Below, one piece after another: positions 27,701 through 39,236 of a stretch of 64,000 nt of DNA. The notes beneath the pieces are model-generated. The model had not been told where the DNA came from. It did no database searches and saw only the letters and a program-made list of their open reading frames with translations. This DNA is from Sisyra terminalis (Eukaryota > Arthropoda > Insecta > Neuroptera > Sisyridae). The stretch's first letter is position 1; the number at the start of each line of letters is the position of its first letter. The stretch is from assembly GCA_958496175.1 (NCBI GenBank), contig OY292280.1:17360001-17424000 (forward strand), written 5' to 3'. The position numbers and the translations under genes are program-made.

Positions 27701-30700
27701 AATATATACGTAACAAATGCTTTTTATTTTTTGCATAGTGGTTAAGAATGGTTTAGTTTATAATATTCTACTTTAATTTACTGAAGGAAAACATCCCTTA
27801 TGTCTTTTTTATGCATTAGAAAATGGTCCCTTTTGAAAGTTTGAAACGATATTGCGGGTGTCTTTTGGCACACAGGACAAAATTGATTTCCTATTATATT
27901 TCACTTGATGGCCTTAATTCTGAATCCGTTGAGAAAACTAGACCTCATAATGAAAAGTCACCTTCTTTAAATGACCCAATATCAGTCGAATTTTTTCGCA
28001 TAGACTTTCATCAATTTAATTTCCAGTTTCAATTTTCCAAAGATATACGTAACAAATGCTTATTATTTTTGCATAGTGGTTAAGAATGGTTTAGTTTATA
28101 ATATTCAACTTTAATTTAGTGAGAAAAACATCCCTTATGTCCTTTTTATGCATTAAAAAATTGTCCTTTTTGAAAGTAAGAAACGATATTGCGGGTGTCT
28201 TTTGGCACACAGGACAAAATTGTTTTCCTATTATATTTCACTTGATTGCCTTAATTCAGAATCCGTTGAGAAAACTTGACCTCATAATGAAAAGTCACCT
28301 TCTTTAAATGACCCAATATCAGTCGAATTTTTTCGCATAGACTTTCATCAATTTAATTTCCAGTTTCAATTTTCCAAAGATATACGTAACAAATGCTTTT
28401 TATTTTTTGCATAGTGGTTAAGAATGGTTTAGTTTATAATATTCAACTTTAATTTAGTGAGGAAAACATCCCTTATGTCCTTTTTATGCATTAGAAAATT
28501 GTCCTTTTTGAAAGTTTGAAACGATATTGCGGGTGTCTTTTGGCACACAGGACAAAATTGTTTTCCTATTATATTTCACTTGATAGCCTTAATTCAGAAT
28601 CCGTTGAGAAAACTTGACCTCATAATGAAAAGTCACCTTCTTTAAATGACCCAATATCAGTCGAATTTTTTCGCATAGACTTTCATCTATTTAATTTCCA
28701 GTTTCAATTTTCCAAAGATGTACGTAACAAATGCTTTTTATTTTTTGCATAGTGGTTAAGAATGGTTTAGTTTATAATATTCAACTTAAATTTAGTGAAG
28801 GAAAACATCCCTTATGTCCTTTGAATGCATTAGAAAATTGTCCTTTTTGAAAGTTTGAAACGATATTGCGGGTGTCTTTTGGCGCACAGGACAAAATTGA
28901 TTTCCTATTATATTTCACTTGATGGCCTTAATTCAGAATCCGTTGAGAAAACTAGACCTCATAATGAAAAGTCACCATCTTTAAATGACCCAATATCAGT
29001 CGAATTTTTTCGCATAGACTTTCATCAATTTAATTTCCAGTTTCAATTTTCCAAAGATATACGTAACAAATGCTTTTTATTTTTGCATAGTGGTTAAGAA
29101 TGGTTTAGTTTATAATATTCAACTTTAATTTAGTGAGAAAAACATCCCTTATGTCCTTTTTATGCATTAAAAAATTGTCCTTTTTGAAAGTAAGAAACGA
29201 TATTGCGGGTGTCTTTTGGCACACAGGACAAAATTGTTTTCCTATTATATTTCACTTGATTGCCTTAATTCAGAATCCGTTGAGAAAACTTGACCTCATA
29301 ATGAAAAGTCACCTTCTTTAAATGACCCAATATCAGTCGAATTTTTTCGCATAGACTTTCATCAATTTAATTTCCAGTTTCAATTTTCCAAAGATATACG
29401 TAACAAATGCTTTTTATTTTTTGCATAGTGGTTAAGAATGGTTTAGTTTATAATATTCAACTTTAATTTAGTGAGGAAAACATCCCTTATGTCCTTTTTA
29501 TGCATTAGAAAATTGTCCTTTTTGAAAGTTTGAAACGATATTGCGGGTGTCTTTTGGCACACAGGACAAAATTGTTTTCCTATTATATTTCACTTGATAG
29601 CCTTAATTCAGAATCCGTTGAGAAAACTTGACCTCATAATGAAAAGTCACCTTCTTTAAATGACCCAATATCAGTCGAATTTTTTCGCATAGACTTTCAT
29701 CTATTTAATTTCCAGTTTCAATTTTCCAAAGATGTACGTAACAAATGCTTTTTATTTTTTGCATAGTGGTTAAGAATGGTTTAGTTTATAATATTCAACT
29801 TAAATTTAGTGAAGGAAAACATCCCTTATGTCCTTTGAATGCATTAGAAAATTGTCCTTTTTGAAAGTTTGAAACGATATTGCGGGTGTCTTTTGGCGCA
29901 CAGGACAAAATTGATTTCCTATTATATTTCACTTGATGGCCTTAATTCAGAATCCGTTGAGAAAACTAGACCTCATAATGAAGAGTCACCTTCTTTAAAT
30001 GACCCAATATCAGTCGAATTTTTTCGCATAGACTTTCATCAATTTAATTTCCTGTTTCAATTTTCCAAAGATATACGTAACAAATGCTTTTTATTTTTGC
30101 ATAGTGGTTAAGAATGGTTTAGTTTATAATATTCAACTTTAATTTAGTGAGGAAAACATCCCTTATGTCCTTTTTATGCATTAGAAAATTGTCCTTTTTG
30201 AAAGTTTGAAACGATATTGCGGGTGTCTTTTGGCACACAGGACAAAATTGTTTTCCTATTATATTTCTCTTGATTGCCTTAATTCAGAATCCGTTGAGAA
30301 AACTAGACCTCATAATGAAAAGTCACCATCTTTAAATGACCCAATATCAGTCGAATTTTTTCGCATAGACTTTCATCAATTTAATTTCCAGTTTCAATTT
30401 TCCAAAGATATACGTAACAAATGCTTTTTATTTTTGCATAGTGGTTAAGAATGGTTTAGTTTATAATATTCAACTTTAATTTAGTGAGAAAAACATCCCT
30501 TATGTCCTTTTTATGCATTAAAAAATTGTCCTTTTTGAAAGTAAGAAACGATATTGCGGGTGTCTTTTGGCACACAGGACAAAATTGTTTTCCTATTATA
30601 TTTCACTTGATTGCCTTAATTCAGAATCCGTTGAGAAAACTAGACCTCATAATGAAAAGTCACCTTCTTTAAATGACCCAATATCAGTCGAATTTTTTCG

Positions 30701-31464
30701 CATAGACTTTCATCAATTTAATTTCCAGTTTCAATTTTCCAAAGATATACGTAACAAATGCTTTTTATTTTTTGCATAGTGGTTAAGAATGGTTTAGTTT
30801 ATAATATTCAACTTTAATTTAGTGAGGAAAACATCCCTTATGTCCTTTTTATGCATTAAAAAATTGTCCTTTTTGAAAGTATGAAACGATATTGCGGGTG
30901 TCTTTTGGCACACAGGACAAAATTTTTTTCCTATTATATTTCACTTGATAGCCTTAATTCAAAATCCGTTGAGAAAACTAGACCTCATAATGAAAAGTCA
31001 CCTTCTTTAAATGACCCAATATCAGTCGAATTTTTTCGCATTGACTTTCAACAATTTAATTTCCAGTTTCAATTTTCCAAATATATACGTAACAAATGCT
31101 TTTTATTTTTTGCATAGTGGTTAAGAATGGTTTAGTTTATAATATTCTACTTTAATTTACTGAAGGAAAACATCCCTTATGTCTTTTTTATGCATTAGAA
31201 AATGGTCCCTTTTGAAAGTTTGAAACGATATTGCGGGTGTCTTTTGGCACACAGGACAAAATTGATTTCCTATTATATTTCACTTGATGGCCTTAATTCT
31301 GAATCCGTTGAGAAAACTAGACCTCATAATGAAAAGTCACCTTCTTTAAATGACCCAATATCAGTCGAATTTTTTCGCATAGACTTTCATCAATTTAATT
31401 TCCAGTTTCAATTTTCCAAAGATATACGTAACAAATGCTTATTATTTTTGCATAGTGGTTAAGA
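24708..31464 (+). repeat. Second higher-order repeat family (20 units, 4-unit core with insertions)
   Basis: Unit order is v w x y, v w x y z A, y v w, y v w x y z A. The core v-w-x-y repeats with a 1,351-bp period (24,708 and 26,059). The block x y z A at 26,735 recurs at 30,114 (offset 3,379). Markers: v has CATCTATTTAATTTCC and GATGTACG; w has TTTGAATGCATT and TTGGCGCACAGG; x has TTTCTCTTGATTGCC; y has GTGAGAAAAACATCC and GAAAGTAAGAAACG; z has AAATATATACG; A has AAAATGGTCCC. Several units are 337 bp through loss of one T before GCATAG. None of these combinations occurs in 1-18 kb. Confidence 0.85.
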
Positions 31465-34400
31465 ATGGTTTAGTTTATAATATTCACTTTTAATTTAGTG
31501 AAGGAAACCATCCCTTATGTCCTTTTTATGCATTAGAAAATTGTCCTTTTTGAAAGTTTGAAACGATATTGCGGGTGTCTTTTGGCACACAGGACAAAAT
31601 TTTTTTCCAATTATATTTCACTTGATAGCCTTATTTCAAAATCCGTTGTGAAAACTAGACCTCATAATGAAAAGTCACCATCTTTAAATGACCCAATATC
31701 AGACGAATTTTTTCGCATAGACTTTCAACAATTTAATTTCCAGTTTCAATTTTCCAAAGATATACGTAACAAATGCTTATTATTTTTGCATAGTGGTTAA
31801 GAATGGTTTAGTTTATAATATTCAACTTTAATTTAGTGAGGAAAACATCCCTTATGTCCTTTTTATGCATTAGAAAATTGTCCTTTTTGAAAGTTTGAAA
31901 CGATATTGCGGGTGTCTTTTGGCACACAGGACAAAATTGTTTTCCTATTATATTTCACTTGATAGCCTTAATTCAGAATCCGTAGAGAAAACTAGACCTC
32001 ATAATGAAAAGTCACCTTCTTTAAATGACCCAATATCAGTCGAATTTTTTCGCATAGACTTTCATCAATTTAATTTCCAGTTTCAATTTTCCCAAGATGT
32101 ACGTAACAAATGCTTATTATTTTTTGCATAGTGGTTAAGAATGGTTTAGTTTATAATATTCAACTTAAATTTAGTGAAGGAAAACATCCCTTATGTCCTT
32201 TTAATGCATTAGAAAATTGTCCTTTTTGAAAGTTTGAAACGATATTGCGGGTGTCTTTTGGCACACAGGACAAAATTGATTTCCTATTATATTTCACTTG
32301 ATGGCCTAAATTCAGAATCCGTTGAGAAAACTAGACCTCATAATGAAAAGTCACCTTCTTTAAATGACCCAATATCAGTCGAATTTTTTCGCATAGACTT
32401 TCATCAATTTAATTTTCAGTTTCAATTTTCCAAAGATATACGTAACAAATGCTTTTTATTTTTGCATAGTGGTTAAGAATGGTTTAGTTTATAATATTCA
32501 ACTTTAATTTAGTGAGGAAAACATCCCTTATGTCCTTTTTATGCATTTGAAAATTGTCCTTTTTGAAAGTTTGAAACGATATTGCGGGTGTCTTTTGGCA
32601 CACAGGACAAAATTGTTTTCCTATTATATTTCACTTGATTGCCTTAATTCAGAATCCGTTGAGAAAACTAGACCTCATAATGAAAAGTCACCTTCTTTAA
32701 ATGACCCAATATCAGTCGAATTTTTTCGCATAGACTTTCATCAATTTAATTTCCAGTTTCAATTTTCCAAAAATGTACGTAACAAATGCTTTTTATTTTT
32801 TGCATAGTGGTTAAGAATGGTTTAGTTTATAATATTCAACTTTAATTTAGTGAGGTAAACATCCCTTATGTCCTTTTTATGCATTAAAAAATTGTCCTTT
32901 TTGAAAGTATGAAACGATATTGCGGGTGTCTTTTGGCACACAGGACAAAATTTTTTTCCTATTATATTTCACTTGATAGCCTTAATTCAAAATCCGTTGA
33001 GAAAACTAGACCTCATAATGAAAAGTCACCTTCTTTAAATGACCCAATATCAGTCGAATTTTTTCGCATAGACTTTCATCAATTTAATTTCCAGTTTCAA
33101 TTTTCCAAAGATATACGTTACAAATGCTTTTTATTTTTGCATAGTGGTTAAGAATGGTTTGGTTTATAATATTCAACTTTAATTTAGTGAGGAAAACATC
33201 CCTTATGTCCTTTTTATGCATTAGAAAATTGTCCTTTTTGAAAGTTTGAAACGATATTGCGGGTGTCTTTTGGCACACAGGACAAAATTGTTTTCCTATT
33301 ATATTTCACTTGATTGCCTTAATTCAGAATCCGTTGAGAAAACTAGACCTCATAATGAAAAGTCACCTTCTTTAAATGACCCAATATCAGTCGAATTTTT
33401 TCGCATAGACTTTCATCAATTTAATTTCCAGTTTCAATTTTCCAAAAATGTACGTAACAAATGCTTTTTATTTTTTGCATAGTGGTTAAGAATGGTTTCG
33501 TTTATAATATTCAACTTAAATTTAGTGAAGGAAAACATCCCTTATGTCCTTTTTATGCAATAGAAAAATGTCCTTTTTGAAAGTTTGAAACGATATTGCG
33601 GGTGTCTTTTGGCACACAGGACAAAATTGATTTCCTATTATATTTCACTTGATGGCCTTAATTCAGAATCCGTTGAGAAAACTAGACCTCATAATGAAAA
33701 GTCACCTTCTTTAAATGACCCAATATCAGTCGAATTTTTTCGCATAGACTTTCATCAATTTAATTTCCAGTTTCAATTTTCCAAAGACATACGTAACAAA
33801 TGCTTTTTATTTTTGCATAGTGGTTAAGAATGGTTTAGTTTATAATATTCAACTTTAATTTAGTGAGGAAAACATCCCTTATGTCCTTTTTATGCATTAG
33901 AAAATTGTCCTTTTTGAAAGTTTGAAACGATATTGCGGGTGTCTTTTGGCACACAGGACAAAATTGTTTTCCTATTATATTTCTCTTGATTGCCTTAATT
34001 CAGAATCCGTTGAGAAAATTAGACCTCATAATGAAAAGTCACCTTCTTTAAATGACCCAATATCAGTCGAATTTTTTCGCATAGACTTTCATCATTTTAA
34101 TTTCCAGTTTCAATTTTCCAAAGATATACGTAACAAATGCTTTTTATTTTTTGCATAGTGGTTAAGAATGGTTTAGTTTATAATATTCAACTTTAATTTA
34201 GTGAGGAAAACATCCCTTATGTCCTTTTTATGCATTAAAAAATTGTCCTTTTTGAAAGTATGAAACGATATTGCGGGTGTCTTTTGGCACACAGGACAAA
34301 ATTTTTTTCCTATTATATTTCACTTGATAGCCTTAATTCAAAATCCGTTGAGAAAACTAGACCCCATAATGAAAAGTCACCTTCTTTAAGTGACCCAATA

Positions 34401-36980
34401 TCAGTCGAATTTTTTCGCTTAGTCTTTCAACAATTTAATTTCCAGTTTCAATTTTCCAAATATATACGTAACAAATGCTTTTTATTTTTTGCATAGTGGT
34501 TAAGAATGGTTTAGTTTATAATATTCTACTTTAATTTACTGAAGGAAAACATCCCTTATGTCTTTTTTATGCATTAGAAAATGGACCCTTTTGAAAGTTT
34601 GAAACGATATTGCGGGTGTCTTTTGGCACACAGGACAAAATTGATTTCCTATTATATTTCACTTGATAGCCTTAATTCAGAATCCGATGAGAAAACTAGA
34701 CCTCATAATGAAAAGTCACCTTCTTTAATTGACCCAATATCAGTCGAATTTTTTCGCATAGACTTTCATCAATTTAATTTCCAGTTTCAATTTTCCAAAG
34801 ATGTACGTAACAAATGCTTTTTATTTTTTGCATAGTGGTTAAGAATGGTTTAGTTTATAATATTCAACTTTAATTTAGTGAGGAAAACATCCATTATGTC
34901 CTTTTTATGCATTAAAAAATTGTCCTTTTTGAAAGTATGAAACGATATTGCGGGTGTCTTTTGGCACACAGGAAAAAATTGATTTCCTATTATATTTCAC
35001 TTGATAGCCTTAATTCAGAATCCGTTGAGAAAACTAGAACTCATAATGAAAAGTCACCTTCTTTAAGTGACCCAATATCAGTCGAATTTTTTCTTATAGA
35101 CTTTCATCAATTTAATTTCCAGTTTCAATTTTCCAAAGATATACGTAACAAATGCTTTTTATTTTTTGCATAGTGGTTAAGAATGGTTTAGTTTATAATA
35201 TTCAACTTTAATTTAGAGAAGGAAAACATCCCTTATGTCCTTTTTATGCATTAGAAAATTGTCCTTTTTGAAAGTTTGAAACGATATTGCGGGTGTCTTT
35301 TGGCACACAGGACAAAATTGATTTCCTATTATATTTCACTTGATAGCCTTAATTCAGAATCCGTTGAGAAAACTAGACCTCATAATGAAAAGTCACCTTC
35401 TTTAAATGACCCAATATCAGTCGAATTTTTTTGCATAGACTTTCAACAATTTAATTTCCAGTTTCAATTTTCCAAAAATGTACGTAACAAATGCTTTTTA
35501 TTTTTTGCATAGTGGTTAAGAATGGTTTAGTTTATAATATTCAACTTTAATTTAGTGAGGAAAACATCCCTTATGTCCTTTTTATGCATTAGAAAATTGT
35601 CCTTTTTGAAAGTTTGAATCGATATTCCGGGTGTCTTTTGGCACACAGGACAAAATTGTTTTCCTATTATATTTCACTTGATAGCCTTAATTCAGAATTC
35701 GTTGAGAAAACTAGACCTCATAATGAAAAGTCACCTTCTTTAAGTGACCCAATATCAGTCGAATTTTTTCGCATAGACTTTCATCAATTTAATTTCCAGT
35801 TTCAATTTTCCAAAGATGTACGTAACAAATGCTTTTTATTTTTTGCATAGTGGTTAAGAATGGTTTAGTTTATAATATTCAACTTTAATTTAGTGAGGAA
35901 AACATCCCTTATGTCCTTTTTATGCATTAGAAAATTGTCCTTTTTGAAAGTTTGAAACGATATTCCGGGTGTCTTTTGGCACACAGGACAAAATTGATTT
36001 CCTATTATATTTCACTTGATAGCCTTAATTCAGAATCCGTTGAGAAAACTAGACCTCATAATGAAAAGTCACCTTCTTTAAATGACCCAATATCAGTCGA
36101 ATTTTTTCGCATAGACTTTCAACAATTTAATTTCCAGTTTCAATTTTCCAAAGATATACGTAACAAATGCTTTTTATTTTTTGCATAGTGGTTAAGAATG
36201 GTTTAGTTTATAATATTCTACTTTAATTTACTGAAGGAAAACATCCCTTATGTCCTTTTTATGCATTAGAAAATTGTCCTTTTTGAAAGTTTGAATCGAT
36301 ATTCCGGGTGTCTTTTGGCACACAGGACAAAATTGTTTTCCTATTATATTTCACTTGATAGCCTTAATTCAGAATTCGTTGAGAAAACTAGACCTCATAA
36401 TGAAAAGTCACCTTCTTTAAGTGACCCAATATCAGTCGAATTTTTTCGCATAGACTTTCATCAATTTAATTTCCAGTTTCAATTTTCCAAAGATGTACGT
36501 AACAAATGCTTTTTATTTTTTGCATAGTGGTTAAGAATGGTTTAGTTTATAATATTCAACTTTAATTTAGTGAGGAAAACATCCCTTATGTCCTTTTTAT
36601 GCATTAGAAAATTGTCCTTTTTGAAAGTTTGAAACGATATTCCGGGTGTCTTTTGGCACACAGGACAAAATTGATTTCCTATTATATTTCACTTGATAGC
36701 CTTAATTCAGAATCCGTTGAGAAAACTAGACCTCATAATGAAAAGTCACCATCTTTAAATGACCCAATATCAGTCGAATTTTTTCGCATAGACTTTCATC
36801 AATTTAATTTCCAGTTTCAATTTTCCAAAGATGTACGTAACAAATGCTTTTTATTTTTTGCATAGTGGTTAAGAATGGTTTAGTTTATAATATTCGACTA
36901 TAATTTTGTGAGGAAAACATCCCTTATGTCCTTTTTATGCATTTGATTGTCCTTTTTGAAAGTTTGAAACGATATTGCGG
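31465..36980 (+). repeat. Edge domain of satellite array 1, heterogeneous, ending in a dimeric repeat
   Basis: Sixteen units without a long period, sharing markers with the preceding domain but with more private changes (GTTTCGTTTATAAT at 33,497, GTTTGGTTTATAAT near 33,159). The last four complete units form two dimers of about 677 bp (35,522 and 36,198), all carrying GATATTCCGGG instead of GATATTGCGGG; their first members also share GAATCGATATT and CAGAATTCG. A final partial unit from 36,875 loses similarity after GATATTGCGG at 36,980. Confidence 0.82.
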
Positions 36981-37010
36981 TTGTCCTTTTGCACTCAGGA
37001 TAAAAAAATT
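36981..37010 (+). repeat. Decayed satellite edge at left of block copy 1
   Basis: After GATATTGCGG the sequence reads TTGTCCTTTTGCACTCAGG, which still aligns to the satellite's GTGTCTTTTGGCACACAGG with several mismatches, and then loses similarity. The same diverged edge occurs in copy 2 (59,029-59,058), so the transition was duplicated along with the block rather than created twice. Confidence 0.65.
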
Positions 37011-37281
37011 TTCACTCCACTCCTCACGTAAGGACATTGTTTAATAATTTATTTATAAAGTTTACGATTTTCGTGAAAAATTAACGATGGTTAACCCACG
37101 GTTTAGTTTGGTGAAAAATTTTCTTTTCTCGAATTTGAAATAGATTGTTATATTATCGTTTAATACATTGTTACGAACCCGAAACTTTATCTGGATCGAA
37201 AACCATCCCTTATTTGATCCCTTGACGTTACAAACACTTGAAGTTTAATGATTTCTTCTGCCACTTTGATTGTCGATTTCT
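37011..37281. other. Unassigned AT-rich stretch of block copy 1
   Basis: No open frame, RNA gene or internal repeat of note. A short segment at 37,199-37,215 (AAAACCATCCCTTATTT) resembles the satellite's AAAACATCCCTTATGTCC but is too short to call homologous by itself. The stretch is conserved in copy 2. Confidence 0.5.
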
Positions 37282-37338
37282 TCCCTTAAATGTGGTTTGT
37301 TTTCGGAAAAATTTGCACAGCATGTACGGATGAACTTA
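37282..37338 (+). repeat. 57-bp direct repeat, left member (copy 1)
   Basis: Shares TTTTCGGAAAAATTTGC, CAGCATGTACGGATGAACTTA and a preceding TCCCTTAAA with 38,063-38,119, in the same orientation and 781 bp apart. The pair brackets tRNA-like module A. Both members are kept in block copy 2. Confidence 0.8.
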
Positions 37339-37791
37339 TATTTTTATGAAAAATTTCAAATAACCCATACAAATTACAAATTAAACCATAAAGCAGCCCT
37401 AAAATTACCCGAGAAATGTTATTAAATGCAACATTTATGCAACCATTTATTTTGTTTTTTACATTGGTGTAAGCAGATTGCCTACCAAACTATATGATTT
37501 TTCACGATATTTCTCATATTATTTCCTATATTATTGTACAAATATAGTACAACAACAACAAAAGAGTTGAATATCTTATTGGAATTTACGAGAAAACTTA
37601 TTTTGTTTTCTTTTTGCGGAATTAAATTCTTAAAGTTGATAGTTGGTTTTGATTTACTTTAAAGAAGAGCAGTACATATTTGTTCATACGACAACAATGC
37701 ATTACCGTTTCTTAGAATTTTAAATATCGAAAAAAATGGGGAAAAACATCAAAATGTTACTATGTATATTGACACATTTTCCGGAAGTATT
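37339..37791. other. Unassigned AT-rich stretch of block copy 1
   Basis: No supported gene. It contains GTAC-AAATATA-GTAC, a small inverted repeat near 37,536, and a short CAA run. A reverse-strand open frame that exists at the corresponding place in copy 2 (59,334-59,588) is stopped here by a TAG within GTTTGGTAGGC, so it is not conserved as a protein. Confidence 0.5.
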
Positions 37792-38045
37792 ATGGAGCAG
37801 CTATGGTTTCAATTTGTTTTGGAAAATTTCAAATATTTCGATCCCGAAAGAAAATTGAATTTTGTGATCTGAGAAATATTTATATATAAGTTTTTATTTA
37901 ATGCAAACACGTGCAGTTGTAGCTAAGTGGATATGTTGAGAGAATCTAAAGCAACAATCTCCGGGTTCGAACCTTGAAAATGTCATATTTTTTTTTTATT
38001 ATTTATTTATATTTTTTTAAGTCTAGAAATAATGCCATAACGTCA
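37792..38045 (+). mobile_element. tRNA-like (SINE-like) module A, block copy 1
   Basis: The module starts with ATGGAGCAGCTATGGTT and ends in a T-rich tail. It contains a Pol III-type A box TAGCTAAGTGG (37,920-37,930) and a B box GGGTTCGAACC (37,963-37,973), starts 43 bp apart as in a normal tRNA gene. A T-arm with four of five pairs can be drawn around TTCGAAC. An anticodon arm is not canonical (GTTG/CAAC around 13 bases), so this is a tRNA pseudogene or tRNA-derived SINE head, not a functional tRNA. It shares its leader and layout with module B at 40,137. Confidence 0.5.
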
Positions 38046-38062
38046 CCAAATTGCCGCGGTCA

Positions 38063-38119
38063 TCCCTTAAACGAGCTTGGTTTTCGGAAAAATTTGCCCA
38101 GCATGTACGGATGAACTTA
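38063..38119 (+). repeat. 57-bp direct repeat, right member (copy 1)
   Basis: Partner of 37,282-37,338; see there. It differs in AACGAGCTTGG for AATGTGGTTTG and GCCCAGC for GCACAGC, so the duplication is older than the split between the two block copies. Confidence 0.8.
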
Positions 38120-38743
38120 AGTTTTCGATTGGCATGCCTTTATTTCATATTCAATTTCCTACTCAATTTCATCTCTTATGTGTGAAAAATCAAAAGCAGT
38201 AAGTAATTATATTTAATTTTTAAATTTATTGCTTATTTCTAACTTTTCTTATGTATTGACAATTCGAATTGTTTAGAATTTTGAATTAAGACAACGCCAA
38301 AATGCGATTCGTATTTTGTTGGAAGCTATGAGTACATCCACCTGACTCACAGGTGGCACTAAAAACTTAAGGTGGTTCAATTGACATACATGTCAAGAGT
38401 TCACACGTTCTAGCATAGGTGGAGATACGATACATGTCAATGCGACAGCTAATTTTTGAAAGTTATTAGTTCATAATTGACTTTAGTTTATCCAAATAAA
38501 TTTAATATTTAATGTTATGGTTGTTTGATCTGATGGCCAATGTTACATTTTAACTTCATAAAATCAAAATCGAATAAATAAATGTGAAACAGGTAATATT
38601 TATTGTAAAATTGTCAGTATGGGCGCAATGTTTATATGAGGTTATATGTACTTTCTGTTACTTTTGTAGATATTTTCCAACGTTTAACTAACTAATGAAC
38701 GACAAAAATGAATTTTTAAAATATATTCAAAAATAATTCATAA
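38120..38743. other. Unassigned AT-rich stretch of block copy 1
   Basis: No gene supported. It holds the E-box hairpin at 38,338-38,356 and, just after it, two ACATGTCAA motifs about 50 bp apart. A pyrimidine-rich tract ending in TTGTAG near 38,669 could act as a splice acceptor, but nothing in frame follows. Confidence 0.45.
38338..38356. other. Perfect 7-bp hairpin with two E-boxes (copy 1)
   Basis: CCACCTG and CAGGTGG form a perfect inverted repeat around the 5-base loop ACTCA. Each arm contains the E-box CACCTG/CAGGTG. It is kept unchanged in copy 2 (60,386-60,404). It may be a structured RNA element or a binding site. Confidence 0.55.
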
Positions 38744-38974
38744 AGAGAAGAATCTAATCAAATAATCTGCAAATGTAAGCCACTGGGAGTGCAGCTTAAG
38801 TATTGTGAATATCAGAAGAATATCTCAATCCACGGGATAAACAGGAAGATAATAAAAGATCAGGTTTTGATCACCGAATTAGGAATAAAAGCAACCTTAA
38901 CCATGGTTGTAATTGAAAGTCCTCCTCATGGAGAGCTGATTTTTGCAATACAGTTAAGAATGAGTCAGTTTTAA
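38744..38974 (+). pseudogene. ATG-less open frame, possible captured exon (copy 1)
   Basis: A frame of about 76 codons, open after a TAA at 38,741-38,743 and ending at TAA 38,972-38,974, contains peptide KPLGVQLKYCEYQKN near its start and HGELIFAIQLRMSQF at its end. It has no ATG until the TLTMVV region in its second half. It lies 260 bp before exon-like pieces on the same strand and could be an upstream exon of the same decayed gene. In copy 2 the corresponding frame has a TAA at 60,945-60,947. Its last codons run into the satellite-related stretch. I do not recognise the peptide. Confidence 0.3.
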
Positions 38975-39060
38975 ATGGCAGCAATTTTCTGCGAAAGAAA
39001 ACCATCTCTTATATCCTTTTTATGTACTTGAAAATTGTCCTTTTTGAAACTTTGAAAAAA
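38938..39060 (+). repeat. Diverged satellite-related segment inside block copy 1
   Basis: About 120 bp align to the satellite across its unit boundary. TTTTTGCAATACAGTTAAG matches the satellite's TTTTTGCATAGTGGTTAAG; then GAATGAGTCAGTTTT matches GAATGGTTTAGTTT; then TCCTTTTTATGTACTTG, AAAATTGTCCTTTTTGAAAC and TTTGAAA match the satellite's paired GTCCTTTTT region. Motif order and spacing are kept. Divergence is much greater than among array units, and similarity fades after 39,060. The same segment is in copy 2 at about 60,985-61,107. Confidence 0.8.
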
Positions 39061-39236
39061 CAGCCCTTATCAGGAAAAGCAATCTTGCAACTTTGTTATT
39101 AAATGCAGAAGTTTAGCAACCATTGTTTCATTATGGAAATTATGTAAATGGGCTGCGCCATATGTTCCCCAGTATTCAAGTTAATGTCCCTAGAAAGTAT
39201 AGTTTGTTTAAATATTAATGAAATATATTTTTACAG

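Larger units (their letters stand above)
1..36980 (+). repeat. Satellite array 1, 338-bp tandem repeat (109 complete units plus a partial unit)
   Basis: Head-to-tail units of 337-339 bp run from base 1 without interruption. Taking each unit to start at ATGGTTTAGTTT, 109 complete units fill 1-36,874 and a partial one continues to about 36,980. Landmarks in every unit are two GTCCTTTTT motifs about 27 bp apart, the block GAAACGATATTGCGGG, CACACAGGACAAAA, GAATTTTTTCGCATAGAC and a T-rich tail ending in TTGCATAGTGG. Length classes come from single-base indels: GTGAGG versus GTGAAGG, and T6 versus T5 before GCATAG. All units share one orientation, and adjacent units differ by a few percent. The array is open at its left end. 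The unit is about twice a nucleosome repeat. I do not recognise it as a named satellite. Confidence 0.97.

Noticed and set aside
33084..33278. Reverse-strand 64-codon frame in satellite array 1
   Set aside because: It arises from local variants in one pair of units and is closed in the neighbouring units.
1..36980. CRISPR array or bacterial tandem genes
   Set aside because: There are no short repeats with unique spacers; the whole 338-bp unit repeats. Splice-like sites and tRNA-like boxes indicate a eukaryote.
37913..37985. Functional tRNA gene
   Set aside because: A and B boxes and most of a T-stem are present, but the anticodon arm is not canonical and the acceptor ends do not pair, so only a tRNA-like module is supported.
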